DNA of 14,570 nt from DSWT01 sp035415725 (GCA_035415725.1 DAOOGN010000101.1:1-14570); one strand, 5' to 3'. Counted from the first letter of the stretch, positions 1 to 7,221 are shown. Numbers and translations: made by a program. The notes: generated from the sequence alone by a model not told the origin.

Positions 1-8
1 TGTGCCCT

Positions 9-53
9 CCCCAAAGTCCCGTTCGCCACCTGGCAAAGGTGGCTGAATAGTTA
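9..53 (+). repeat. Dispersed repeat, copy 1 (3' part only)
   Basis: This 45-bp block matches 3005-3049 at 41 of 45 positions when aligned by eye. Weaker similarity runs on to about position 82 (ACCCG..AAAACSCCCG). A third, shorter match lies inverted at 10591-10622. It contains a small hairpin, GCCACC/GGTGGC. It lies just downstream of pcm. The upstream part of the repeat, if present, falls outside the window. Confidence 0.75.
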
Positions 54-88
54 CCTTTGCCCTAGACCCGAAAACCCGTCAACACGGT

Positions 89-736
89 CTACGGGGTAAT
101 AAAAGGGACGAAGGCGACGCCGCCCAGGTCAATTTTGTGGAGGTCGTCTCCGTGCTTGACCACTTTCCAGAGGGTTTGGTAGCCGTGATGCGGGCCGAGG
201 GGGATGACCAACCGTCCGTCAGCGGCAAGTTGTTCGAGGAGCGCGGGGGGGATTTCCGCTGCCGCCGCGGTGACGACGATGCCATCGTAGGGCGCGAACT
301 TCGGCCAGCCGTAATAGCCGTCGCCCAGACAGATATGGACCGTATAACCAAGCTCGTCCAGGCAGGCTTTCGCTGCGGTGTAGAGGTCAGGGATGCGCTC
401 AATAGTGTAGACATCCATCCCCATTTCGGCCAAAATCGCCGCCTGGTAGCCGGAGCCGGTGCCCACCTCCAAAACGCGGTCGCCGACCTGCAAGTCCAAC
501 GCCTCGGTCATCAAAGCGACGATATACGGCTGCGAAATGGTCTGCTGGCAACCGATGGACATAGCGTGGTCGTCGTAGGCCCAGGCGCGCTGCGCTTCCG
601 GCACGAAACGGTGACGGGGCACGCGCTCCATCGCCCCCAGGACCAACGCATCGCGCACCCCCCGCGAGCGGATCAGGGCCACCATTCCCTGTTGATCCAT
701 GTAGCCCTCAGGCCATTCGCCGCGCGTCATCCCCAT
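89..736 (-). CDS. pcm: Protein-L-isoaspartate O-methyltransferase
   Basis: The enzyme methylates L-isoaspartyl residues of aged proteins, using S-adenosylmethionine, so that they can revert to aspartate; it acts in the cytoplasm. The family hallmarks are clear: a first helix with ARG-like SRGVRD, the segment QQTISQPYIVALM (residues 64-76), and the SAM-binding motif I VLEVGTGSGYQAA (88-100). The length is normal for the family. The 3' gene of a pair, it begins 10 bp after the kinase stop, so the two are probably co-transcribed. The start is uncertain. ATG codons at 736 and 730 have poor ribosome sites. The ATG at 700 is preceded by GAGGG at 5 bases and gives MDQQGMVALIRSRG, close to typical family N-termini, so 700 may be the real start. 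It ends with TAG. The identity is secure. Confidence 0.95.
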   Translation of the reverse strand: MGMTRGEWPEGYMDQQGMVALIRSRGVRDALVLGAMERVPRHRFVPEAQRAWAYDDHAMSIGCQQTISQPYIVALMTEALDLQVGDRVLEVGTGSGYQAAILAEMGMDVYTIERIPDLYTAAKACLDELGYTVHICLGDGYYGWPKFAPYDGIVVTAAAAEIPPALLEQLAADGRLVIPLGPHHGYQTLWKVVKHGDDLHKIDLGGVAFVPFITP

Positions 737-746
737 GGGGACATGC

Positions 747-2849
747 TCACCGGCATTTCTCGGCGGCCGGATAGTCGATCCACCCTTCCCAACGGACGAC
801 TTCCGGCCCGGAAACAGCGTAGATTGTCACCGCCACCGCCTGACAGCGTCGCCCTTCGACAGTCAGTTGACCATCGGGAAGCAGCGTATCCACTCGCATC
901 GCTTGCCGGTAATAGCGGTAGTTTCCCCTACCACCGGTCGCCTGCGCGATGACCGTTCCCGACCAAAGGCCGGAAGCCGCATCCTCGCTCCACGTTGACA
1001 GCACCGGCGCAGTCAAGGCCAGCGGGGGCGGCGACGGTGTGGCCGTCACAACCGTCATGCGCGGGGTCGACGGTGGCATGTCGATGCTGGCGACTTCAAC
1101 CCGAATGGGGATCACGTTCCCCAACGCCTGGCCGGTGCTCTGACGTACTTGCCAGCTCGACGTATAAACTCCCGTCTCCAACGGCGCTTGCAATGACAGA
1201 ATCACTTGAGCGATCTCACCTGCCGCCAGGGGTTGGAGGGGAATCGCGCGCCGTGTTGTTGTCATCTGTTCACCGGAGACAAGGGTCAGTTGCAGTCCTG
1301 GGGGCCACGCGCAATCGCCGACGTTGCGCAGGCTCACGTAAGCCGCCAGTTCCGCCCCCGGCGCGACGACATCGTCCGGCTCCACGTGCAGCGGGTTGAG
1401 CTTGATGCGCGGATGGCACACCGCTGAAGTCGGCATCGCTGTGGCCGGTGCGGGCGTTGAGGGCAACGAGACGGTCAGGGTTGCCGTAGGCGCTATCGCC
1501 GGCGGCGTCTCAAAAGTGGGAACAGTCGCTGTCGCTTCGGGAGGGAGCGTCAACGTCGCTGCCGGCGCTTCCGTGGTGATGGATGCCGCGCCGGGTTGGC
1601 GCACGGACGCCGCGAGCGTCAGGAGTTGTTGAACAACAGGCGGGATGTCTCCTCGGACGCCTGTCCACACCACGAGGCCCACGATGGCGATGACCAACAG
1701 CGCCGTCACGGTCCATGCCAGGCGCGACCCTAGCGAACGTCGTGGGGGACGGGGCTGTGGCGCCGGTGGTTGTCCAACCTGGGGTTGCGGCGAGGGGAAC
1801 AGGGTCGGCGTGCGCACGGCAGGGGTGTGCTCGCCCACCATCGGCCATGTTCGCAGCAGTCGATCATCCTCGCTCTCCTCCGTCTCCTGCACAGGAGACG
1901 ATACTGCGCCTGGCGCCGGTGTTGCCGGTGAGGGCGGCGTCGGCGTCACTACCGGCGGTGGAGGGGAAACGGTGACTGCGCCCCCCAATGTTTCCATGCC
2001 GATGATTTGGCGCAGTGCCGCCGCCATCTCACCTGCGCTCGCAAAACGCGCCTCGGGTTGCTTCGCCATCGCCTTCATGATCACCGCATCGAGCGACGGC
2101 AGCAGTGCAGGGACCAACGGCGCCAGCGGCGGCGGCGTCTCGTTGATATGCTGCATCACCATCCCCATCGGCGACTCGGAATCGAACGGCAGTCGTCCAC
2201 CGACCATCTGGTAAAGCACGACGCCGAGCGAATAAATGTCCGACGCCGCCGACCCGGGGCGTCCCATCCCCACCTCCGGGGCCATGTAGGCGGGCGTACC
2301 GACCATGGCACCGCTGGCCGTCAGCCCCGAAAGCGTTAGCATCTTGGCAATCCCGAAGTCAGTCAACACCGGCTGTCCATCCGGCATAAACATGATGTTC
2401 GCCGGTTTAACGTCGCGGTGGACCATGCCGCGTCGATGGGCATAATCCAGTGCATCGGCGATCAAGGCGCCAATGCGCACCGCTTCTTCCTGGAGCAGTG
2501 GCGCCTCGCTCAGGCGGGTTTTGAGGGTCGGGCCATCGATAAACTCCATCACCATGTAATAAATGTCTAGTTCTTCGTTGTAATCGAAGTCATAGACTTG
2601 CATGATGTTGGGATGGCGCAGCTTTGCTACGATGCTCGCCTCGCGTTTGAAGCGGGTGACGAAACCCTCTTCATCCGCCAGAAAGGGATGCAGTACTTTG
2701 ACCGCCACCATGCGGTCGAGCTGCACATGCTGCCCTTTGTACACCTCCGACATGCCGCCGTGCCCGATGTGTTCAAGCACGCGATACTTGCCGAGGGTTT
2801 TGCCGATCAGAAAGAGAACGCTGCTCACATTGCCCCCACGTCCCTGCAA
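747..2849 (-). CDS. Receptor-type Ser/Thr protein kinase with extracellular NBR1-like Ig domain
   Basis: A Hanks-type (PknB-like) kinase anchored in the membrane. Counting from the TTG at 2849, the kinase domain spans about residues 21-285: glycine loop GHGGMSEV (29-36), ATP-binding Lys51 in VAVKVL, Glu70, catalytic HRDVKPAN (144-151), DFG (164-166) and the activation-loop end GTPAYMAPE (184-192). All catalytic residues are present. A Pro/Thr-rich linker follows (about 295-370), then one transmembrane helix (about 376-396). The outside part holds a second Pro/Thr stretch and an NBR1-type Ig-like (FW) domain at about 478-586, with typical NVGDCAWPPG. The last 100 residues (about 600-700) are a further globular region I do not recognise. 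The likelier start is GTG at 2828, with GGGGG 5 bases upstream, giving 693 residues. It stops 10 bp before pcm. The ligand and substrates cannot be told from the sequence. Confidence 0.93.
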   Translation of the reverse strand: MQGRGGNVSSVLFLIGKTLGKYRVLEHIGHGGMSEVYKGQHVQLDRMVAVKVLHPFLADEEGFVTRFKREASIVAKLRHPNIMQVYDFDYNEELDIYYMVMEFIDGPTLKTRLSEAPLLQEEAVRIGALIADALDYAHRRGMVHRDVKPANIMFMPDGQPVLTDFGIAKMLTLSGLTASGAMVGTPAYMAPEVGMGRPGSAASDIYSLGVVLYQMVGGRLPFDSESPMGMVMQHINETPPPLAPLVPALLPSLDAVIMKAMAKQPEARFASAGEMAAALRQIIGMETLGGAVTVSPPPPVVTPTPPSPATPAPGAVSSPVQETEESEDDRLLRTWPMVGEHTPAVRTPTLFPSPQPQVGQPPAPQPRPPRRSLGSRLAWTVTALLVIAIVGLVVWTGVRGDIPPVVQQLLTLAASVRQPGAASITTEAPAATLTLPPEATATVPTFETPPAIAPTATLTVSLPSTPAPATAMPTSAVCHPRIKLNPLHVEPDDVVAPGAELAAYVSLRNVGDCAWPPGLQLTLVSGEQMTTTRRAIPLQPLAAGEIAQVILSLQAPLETGVYTSSWQVRQSTGQALGNVIPIRVEVASIDMPPSTPRMTVVTATPSPPPLALTAPVLSTWSEDAASGLWSGTVIAQATGGRGNYRYYRQAMRVDTLLPDGQLTVEGRRCQAVAVTIYAVSGPEVVRWEGWIDYPAAEKCR

Positions 2850-2869
2850 AATGCCCCAAAATTCAACGG

Positions 2870-2882
2870 CGCGTCAAACGCG
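2870..2882. other. Short perfect palindrome upstream of kinase gene
   Basis: CGCGT-CAA-ACGCG lies 21 bp before the TTG start and 42 bp before the GTG start of the kinase gene. It could be an operator or a leader hairpin. I see no convincing -35/-10 pair for the kinase gene itself, so the assignment is open. Confidence 0.25.
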
Positions 2883-2922
2883 GTGTCACAACTATCACCA
2901 TGAGTATCTATTCAGGCTAGTC

Positions 2923-3049
2923 AACCTGGCGAAGCAACTTATTCCCTATCGTAGGTTTAGCGCGGATTTTGGTATGCACAGTGCTCTTGGATGGTATGTA
3001 TCATCCCCAAAGTCCCATTCGCAACCTGGCAAGGGCGGCTGAATAGTTA
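2923..3049 (+). repeat. Dispersed repeat, copy 2 (most complete)
   Basis: This copy has two parts. The 5' part (2923-2993) matches the reverse complement of 10831-10906, sharing blocks such as CAACTTATTC and GATTTTGGTATGC. The 3' part (3005-3049) matches copy 1 (9-53) and the reverse complement of 10591-10622. The whole unit is therefore about 127 bp and sits between the divergent kinase and ABC-F genes. No open reading frame in it looks real, so I treat it as a non-coding interspersed element of unknown function. Confidence 0.75.
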
Positions 3050-3101
3050 TCACCATTATACCCGCGAAAACGCCCGAGACAAGAATCGCCTATCAAAAGT
3101 C

Positions 3102-3110
3102 TGGTATAAT
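3102..3110 (+). promoter_or_regulatory. Extended -10 promoter of the ABC-F gene
   Basis: TGGTATAAT is a perfect extended -10 (TGn plus TATAAT). There is no good -35, which an extended -10 does not need. The expected transcription start is about 3116-3118, only 2-4 bases before the ATG at 3120. No Shine-Dalgarno fits in between, so the mRNA is probably leaderless. Confidence 0.7.
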
Positions 3111-3119
3111 TCGGGCATT

Positions 3120-5030
3120 ATGGCGCTACTTTCGATATCCAATTTAGCCAAATATTTCGGTCCGGACGAGATTTTCACGCAGATTTCCTTCGACGTGCAC
3201 CAGGGTGACTGTATCGCGCTGGTGGGCGTCAACGGCTGTGGGAAAAGCACCCTGCTGGACATCATCGCCGGGGTGCAAGAACCCGACGCCGGGACGGTCA
3301 GTCATGCGCGCGACCTCCGCCTCGGCTATCTGCCCCAGATTCCAAACTTCACGGCAGAAGGGACATTGTGGGAAGCGATGGCCGCCGTCTTTGCCGATCT
3401 GCAGACGCAGCAGGCGGCACTGCACCGGTTGGAAGAGCAGATGGCTGCGCCCAACGAAGCCGAGCGCGAGGCGGCGCTCGCCCGTTACGGCGTCCTGCTG
3501 GACAAATTCGAACGCGCGGGCGGTTTCACCTATGAGACACGCATCGGGCAAGTCCTCGGCGGCCTGGGATTTAGCACGGCCGAGTTCACCATGCCAACGG
3601 CGCATCTCAGCGGCGGCGAACAGACGCGCGCTTTACTCGCCCGGCTGTTGTTGGAGGAACCCGATCTGCTACTGCTGGATGAGCCGACCAACCACCTCGA
3701 CCTGGAAGGCATCGAGTGGCTGGAGGAGCAGCTCCATGGTTGGAAGGGGGGTCTCATCGTCGTGGCGCACGACCGTGAGTTTCTGGATACCGTCGCCAAC
3801 CGCGTGATTGAGATGGAATTCGGTCACATTGACGCTTATCGGGGTAACTACACGGCTTATGTCCGCCAACGCGCCGACCGTCGGCATCAGCAGCAGGTCG
3901 CTTTCGAGACCCAACAGCAGGAGATCGCCAAAACTGAGGATTACATCCGCCGCTATATGGCCGGGCAGCGCACAGCGCAAGCCAAAGGGCGGTTGCGCCG
4001 TCTGGAGCGCGTGGAACGGCTGGAACGCCCGCTGGAGCAGCATCACATCCATATTGATTTGCAAACCACACTGCGCAGTGGCGATCTGGTACTCGGCTTA
4101 TACGATCTGCAGGTCGGATATACGCCGGAGGCGCCGCTGATGACGGTCGCAGAAGCCGAAATTCGCCGCCATCACCGTGTCGCGCTGGTCGGCCCGAACG
4201 GCTCCGGCAAAACGACGCTACTGCGCACGATTCTGCACGAGATTCGTCCTCTGCACGGGCGGGTGCGCCTCGGCGCGGCCGTGCGCAGCGGCTATTTTGC
4301 GCAGGTACAGGAGCATCTGGTCGCCGGCAAAAGTGTACTCGATACGCTGCTCGAGGCGGGTATGACTTCCGTCGCCGAGACGCGCAATTTCCTGGCGCGC
4401 TACGGCTTTCGCGGTGACGACGTTTTCAAAGACGTCGGCGTGCTCTCCGGCGGGGAACGCGCGCGGGTCGCGCTGGCGATTCTGACGCTGGAAAAAGCCA
4501 ATTTTTTACTGCTGGACGAACCGACGAACCACCTGGACATCCCCTCGCAGGAAGTGCTGCAAGACGTTATCACCCATTTCAATGGGACGGTGCTCCTGGT
4601 CAGTCACGACCGCTATCTCATCCGCGAAGTCGCCACGCAGGTGTGGGCCATCGCCGACAAAACGTTGCACGTCTTCGAGGAAGGATACGCCGCCTATGCC
4701 GCGTGGCATCAAGCGTACCGCAGTGGCGGCGGAGCGGTGAACGCGCAGAAACGCGAAGAAGAAGCGCCGGCCCGCCGTGAAGCCGGGCGTTTAGCCGAAC
4801 GCGAACGCGAGCGGGCGTTGGCCCGCCAGCAGAAACAACTGGAGAGCCTGGAAACACAAATCCACGTCCTGGAGACACGCATGCAGGAACTCACCACCGC
4901 CCTGGATGCCGCCGGACGCACCCAAGACGTTGCCCGCGTCGCCAAACTCGGCGCGGAGTACCACCACGTCGAAGCGGAACTCAATCATTTGCTGGAAGAG
5001 TGGGCGGTTGTAGCGGCGGCGGGGGAGTAG
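3120..5030 (+). CDS. ABC-F family ATPase (ribosome-associated)
   Basis: A soluble protein with two ABC ATPase domains and no membrane segment, as in the EttA/Uup/YdiF group, which bind the ribosomal E site and act on translation. Counting from 3120 (636 residues): Walker A GVNGCGKST (36-44), signature LSGGEQ (163-168), Walker B LLLLDEPTNHLD (183-194). The linker, at about 235-310, is charged and helical, as in the P-site tRNA interaction motif. The second domain has GPNGSGKTT (358-366), LSGGER (442-447) and FLLLDEPTNHLD (462-473). A C-terminal coiled coil (about 545-628) is rich in Arg, Glu and Gln, like the C-terminal arm of Uup or YdiF. The frame is open back to 2991, but only the ATG at 3120 lies after the promoter and gives the normal N-terminus MALLSISNLAKYFG. 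coaE follows after 11 bp. The exact subfamily is not decided here. Confidence 0.95.
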   Translation: MALLSISNLAKYFGPDEIFTQISFDVHQGDCIALVGVNGCGKSTLLDIIAGVQEPDAGTVSHARDLRLGYLPQIPNFTAEGTLWEAMAAVFADLQTQQAALHRLEEQMAAPNEAEREAALARYGVLLDKFERAGGFTYETRIGQVLGGLGFSTAEFTMPTAHLSGGEQTRALLARLLLEEPDLLLLDEPTNHLDLEGIEWLEEQLHGWKGGLIVVAHDREFLDTVANRVIEMEFGHIDAYRGNYTAYVRQRADRRHQQQVAFETQQQEIAKTEDYIRRYMAGQRTAQAKGRLRRLERVERLERPLEQHHIHIDLQTTLRSGDLVLGLYDLQVGYTPEAPLMTVAEAEIRRHHRVALVGPNGSGKTTLLRTILHEIRPLHGRVRLGAAVRSGYFAQVQEHLVAGKSVLDTLLEAGMTSVAETRNFLARYGFRGDDVFKDVGVLSGGERARVALAILTLEKANFLLLDEPTNHLDIPSQEVLQDVITHFNGTVLLVSHDRYLIREVATQVWAIADKTLHVFEEGYAAYAAWHQAYRSGGGAVNAQKREEEAPARREAGRLAERERERALARQQKQLESLETQIHVLETRMQELTTALDAAGRTQDVARVAKLGAEYHHVEAELNHLLEEWAVVAAAGE

Positions 5031-5041
5031 GAAGTAGTGTA

Positions 5042-5689
5042 ATGAAATATGAAATAGACGCAGATTCTCACCCCATCACTCCGTCACCCCGTCCCCCACT
5101 CTCTCCCTCTCCCTATCGCATCGGGCTGACGGGGAACATCGCCACGGGCAAGTCTACCGTCGGGCGGATGTTGGCCGCGTTGGGCGCGGAGGTCATCGAC
5201 GCGGACCAGATTACGCACGCCGTGTTGGCGCCCGGCGGCGCGGCCTATGATGCCGTCGTTGCGGCATTCGGCGTGGATATTCTGGCCGCCGATGGTGCCA
5301 TCGACCGGGGCAAACTCGGTGACATCGTCTTCAGCGCTGCAGAAGCCCTGGCGCAGTTGGAGCAGTTGACCCATCCGCCCATCATCGCCCTCATCAAGGA
5401 GCGCATCGCCGCCAGCGCCGCGCCCGTCGTCGTCGTGGAGGCCATCAAGCTGCTGGAAAGCGGCCTCGCCGACGACTATGATGCCATCTGGGTGACGACG
5501 TGCCCGGAGACGGCGCAACTCAAGCGCCTGATGCAATCGCGCCATCTCCCATGCGACGAAGCCCTGCGCCGCATCCGCGCGCAGCCGCCGCAAGCCGAGA
5601 AGATCGCCCGCGCCGATGTCGTCATTGATACCGGCGGCAGTCTCGACGCAACCCGCGCCCAGGTCAGCGCCGCGTGGGAAAACAGATAA
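5042..5689 (+). CDS. coaE: Dephospho-CoA kinase
   Basis: It catalyses the last step of coenzyme A synthesis, ATP-dependent phosphorylation of the ribose 3'-OH of dephospho-CoA, in the cytoplasm. From the ATG at 5042 (215 residues), the P-loop GNIATGKST is at 31-39, VIDAD at 51-55, the LTHPPI motif at 109-114, and VVVVEAIKLLESGL at 129-142 takes the place of the usual LLxE..L segment. RIRAQPPQAEKIARADVVIDTGG near the end is typical of the family. The ATG has AGGAAG 7 bases upstream and starts 11 bp after the ABC-F stop, so the two genes form an operon. The first 25 residues (PSPRPPLSPSP) are abnormal: other CoaE proteins begin almost at the P-loop strand. They are encoded by tandem octamers (5069-5092). 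The frame is also open to a GTG at 5000, which I reject because it has no ribosome site and overlaps the previous gene. Confidence 0.93.
   Translation: MKYEIDADSHPITPSPRPPLSPSPYRIGLTGNIATGKSTVGRMLAALGAEVIDADQITHAVLAPGGAAYDAVVAAFGVDILAADGAIDRGKLGDIVFSAAEALAQLEQLTHPPIIALIKERIAASAAPVVVVEAIKLLESGLADDYDAIWVTTCPETAQLKRLMQSRHLPCDEALRRIRAQPPQAEKIARADVVIDTGGSLDATRAQVSAAWENR
5069..5092 (+). repeat. Tandem octamer CACYCCRT x3 inside coaE
   Basis: CACCCCAT, CACTCCGT and CACCCCGT stand head to tail, followed by a further pyrimidine-only run to about 5115. The unit length (8) is not a multiple of 3, so this is a DNA repeat and not a repeated peptide. It encodes the unusual N-terminal extension of CoaE. 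Confidence 0.75.
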
Positions 5690-5726
5690 CTTCAGACCAG
5701 GCAGGTTTACAAAAGCGCATCTCCCG

Positions 5727-5753
5727 ATCCGTTTCATCCGTTCAATCCGTTGA
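5727..5753 (+). repeat. Tandem nonamer ATCCGTTNN x3 before response regulator 1
   Basis: ATCCGTTTC, ATCCGTTCA and ATCCGTTGA follow one another without a gap. They end 4 bases before the Shine-Dalgarno AAGGAGAT (5758-5765) of the response regulator. They could be binding sites for a regulator or a piece of a dispersed repeat. Confidence 0.7.
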
Positions 5754-5769
5754 CGCGAAGGAGATCCAG

Positions 5770-6117
5770 ATGAAAAGCGAGACAGCCAGCATTACGGTTC
5801 TCATCGCCGACGACCACGAAGTGGCGCGGGAAGGCGTGCGAAAAATGCTAGCAGACGCGCCAGACATCGAGAGCGTCGGGGTGGCGGAAGACGGGACGGC
5901 AGCACAGCAGTTGGCGGCGCGGTTGCAGCCACACATACTGCTGCTGGATTTAGTGATGCCCGGGCCGCGACCGGCGGAGATCGTGCTGTGGGCGCACACA
6001 CACTGTCCCGAGACTGCCGTGTTGGGGCTGACGGCGCACGACCGCGACTACTACCTGGCACAAATGCTGGATGCAGGCGCCGCGGGCTACCTGGACAAAG
6101 GCGCGCGGGCGCAGTAG
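5770..6117 (+). CDS. NarL/FixJ-type response regulator, receiver half, ended by in-frame amber codon
   Basis: The receiver domain of a two-component response regulator. From the ATG at 5770 (115 residues, with a perfect AAGGAGAT 4 bases upstream) it shows the acidic pair D14/D15, the phosphate-accepting D60 in LLLDLVMP, T88 and K110, so the phosphorylation site is intact. The reading frame meets TAG at 6115-6117 and goes on in the same frame with a full LuxR-type helix-turn-helix up to 6444. The intact paralogue at 11148-11804 aligns straight across this point (SAERLSAAIRR against RAQ-stop-LIEAIRA), so the TAG looks like a single base change, for instance from CAG. As it stands, the product lacks the last receiver helix and the DNA-binding domain. 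It may be a recent pseudogene, a readthrough gene or a sequencing error. Confidence 0.85.
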   Translation: MKSETASITVLIADDHEVAREGVRKMLADAPDIESVGVAEDGTAAQQLAARLQPHILLLDLVMPGPRPAEIVLWAHTHCPETAVLGLTAHDRDYYLAQMLDAGAAGYLDKGARAQ

Positions 6118-6444
6118 TTGATCGAGGCCATTCGCGCGGCAGCAGTGGGCCAGGAGCTGTTCACGCAAGAGCAGCAACGGCGGGCGGGCGCGTGGCGGGC
6201 AGAGGTGCTGGCGCTGTGGGAAAGTCTAACGCCGCGTGAGCGAGAAGTGTTGGGGTTGATCTGCCAGGGGCAGAGCAATCAGGAGATTGCAGCACAACTT
6301 CAGATTGTCAAGAAAACGGTAGAGCAGCACGTTAGCGAGGTACTGGGTAAGCTGGGCGTAGCTTCGCGGACCGAAGCTACGCTGTGGATGCTGAACTCCG
6401 GGTTGAAGAGATGTCGAAACGTAGTAGGGAAATCCTCCAGATAA
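6118..6444 (+). CDS. LuxR-type DNA-binding half of the interrupted response regulator
   Basis: This 108-residue frame follows directly after the amber codon, in the same frame as the receiver half. Residues 1-30 are the missing last receiver helix and linker. The LuxR/NarL helix-turn-helix covers about 36-91: LTPREREVLGLICQGQSNQEIA, then the recognition helix region KKTVEQHVSEVLGKLGV. It aligns closely with the C-terminal half of the intact regulator at 11148-11804. The codon after the stop is TTG, so termination and restart could in principle make a free HTH protein, but I see no Shine-Dalgarno for it. No further stop or shift is present, so the break is young or the frame is still under selection. 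It ends with TAA just before a weak stem-loop. Confidence 0.6.
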   Translation: MIEAIRAAAVGQELFTQEQQRRAGAWRAEVLALWESLTPREREVLGLICQGQSNQEIAAQLQIVKKTVEQHVSEVLGKLGVASRTEATLWMLNSGLKRCRNVVGKSSR

Positions 6445-6461
6445 AGATAGGGGTTTTCCCT
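6426..6461 (+). terminator. Weak stem-loop after response regulator 1
   Basis: AGGGAAATCC pairs with GGTTTTCCCT with one mismatch across the TAA stop. There is no T-run behind it, so it is only a possible terminator. It marks the change from GC-rich to AT-richer sequence. Confidence 0.3.
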
Positions 6462-6600
6462 GATGACAACGTCTGTAGCTATGAATATAATTATATCAAT
6501 GCTTGTATAGACACATAAACTGTTAGTGTAAACTATCTGTAAGCATTTAGTACAGGAACTATACCATAATTTCAGAACATAAACGAAAGAAGAGTGCAAA

Positions 6601-7221
6601 ATGCCTTACCGATTTCAGCTACTCAAATTTGTCTATCGAGTTTTTCTCTCGTTGACACTAGTAGCGATTGCATCGCCCCTTGCTAGCGCCCAAGCTTTGC
6701 GCTCAGGTTTCTTGCCTGAAGACATAGAATCTATCCTGACCGACTACAGCCAATATTTAGTGAACGGGACAACCCCACATAGGTCATTGTATTCATCACA
6801 AATTCTAACGTTGATTGAAGAAAGAAGAGAATACTATAGAGAATTCTTTGAGAAGGGGTTACACTCAAATCTGGATAGCATAGATGCGCAGTTTGTAATT
6901 GATGACACTGCCAACTTTTCTCAAAAAGCAGATACATACAATTTAAAATTAACAGAAATCATTACAATGAATGGACGACCGATCAATACTCGTGCTGAAG
7001 AGTATCCTTTGATACAGGCCGCTAAATGGGCATGGGCGCAAGCGAATAATCCCCATGTCAGAATCGCTCTTGAAGAATATATCACAAATACGAAAGATGC
7101 GTTTGACGAAAGTGTTTTGAACGAAGTGCAAATCGTGTTTGTGTTAAGACATAATATTGAGATGAGAGCAAAAAAAAGGCAGTTGCAAATCGTTAGCGAT
7201 GAATTTACTGAACAGATTTAG
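6601..7221 (+). CDS. Secreted protein of unknown function
   Basis: A 206-residue protein with a clear signal peptide: basic start (MPYRFQLLK), hydrophobic core VFLSLTLVAIASPLA and a probable cut after ASA at residue 30. The mature part is charged and mostly helical, with RREYYREFFEKGLHSNL (75-91) and a likely beta segment around FVIDDTANF (98-106). No active site or repeats are visible. The pattern reminds me of the N-terminal region found before the amidase domain in some secreted Amidase_6-type proteins, but that catalytic domain is absent here and I see no remnant downstream; treat this as a guess. The ATG has AAGAG 6 bases upstream. The 156 bp before it are AT-rich, with a possible CATAAT at 6565-6570 but no matching -35. 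The gene is clearly richer in A and T than the genes before it. Confidence 0.8.
   Translation: MPYRFQLLKFVYRVFLSLTLVAIASPLASAQALRSGFLPEDIESILTDYSQYLVNGTTPHRSLYSSQILTLIEERREYYREFFEKGLHSNLDSIDAQFVIDDTANFSQKADTYNLKLTEIITMNGRPINTRAEEYPLIQAAKWAWAQANNPHVRIALEEYITNTKDAFDESVLNEVQIVFVLRHNIEMRAKKRQLQIVSDEFTEQI

Noticed and set aside
137..952. Plus-strand open frame of 271 codons
   Set aside because: It lies over pcm and the kinase gene on the other strand, and its translation is low-complexity Arg/His/Pro-rich with no family features. It is a shadow of GC-rich coding sequence.
2991..3119. Upstream extension of the ABC-F reading frame
   Set aside because: The extra 43 codons run through the dispersed repeat and the promoter, and have no ribosome site. 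The family N-terminus begins at 3120.
5069..5092. Short tandem repeats as a CRISPR array
   Set aside because: Units of 8-9 bp without spacers are not CRISPR repeats, and no cas gene is present.
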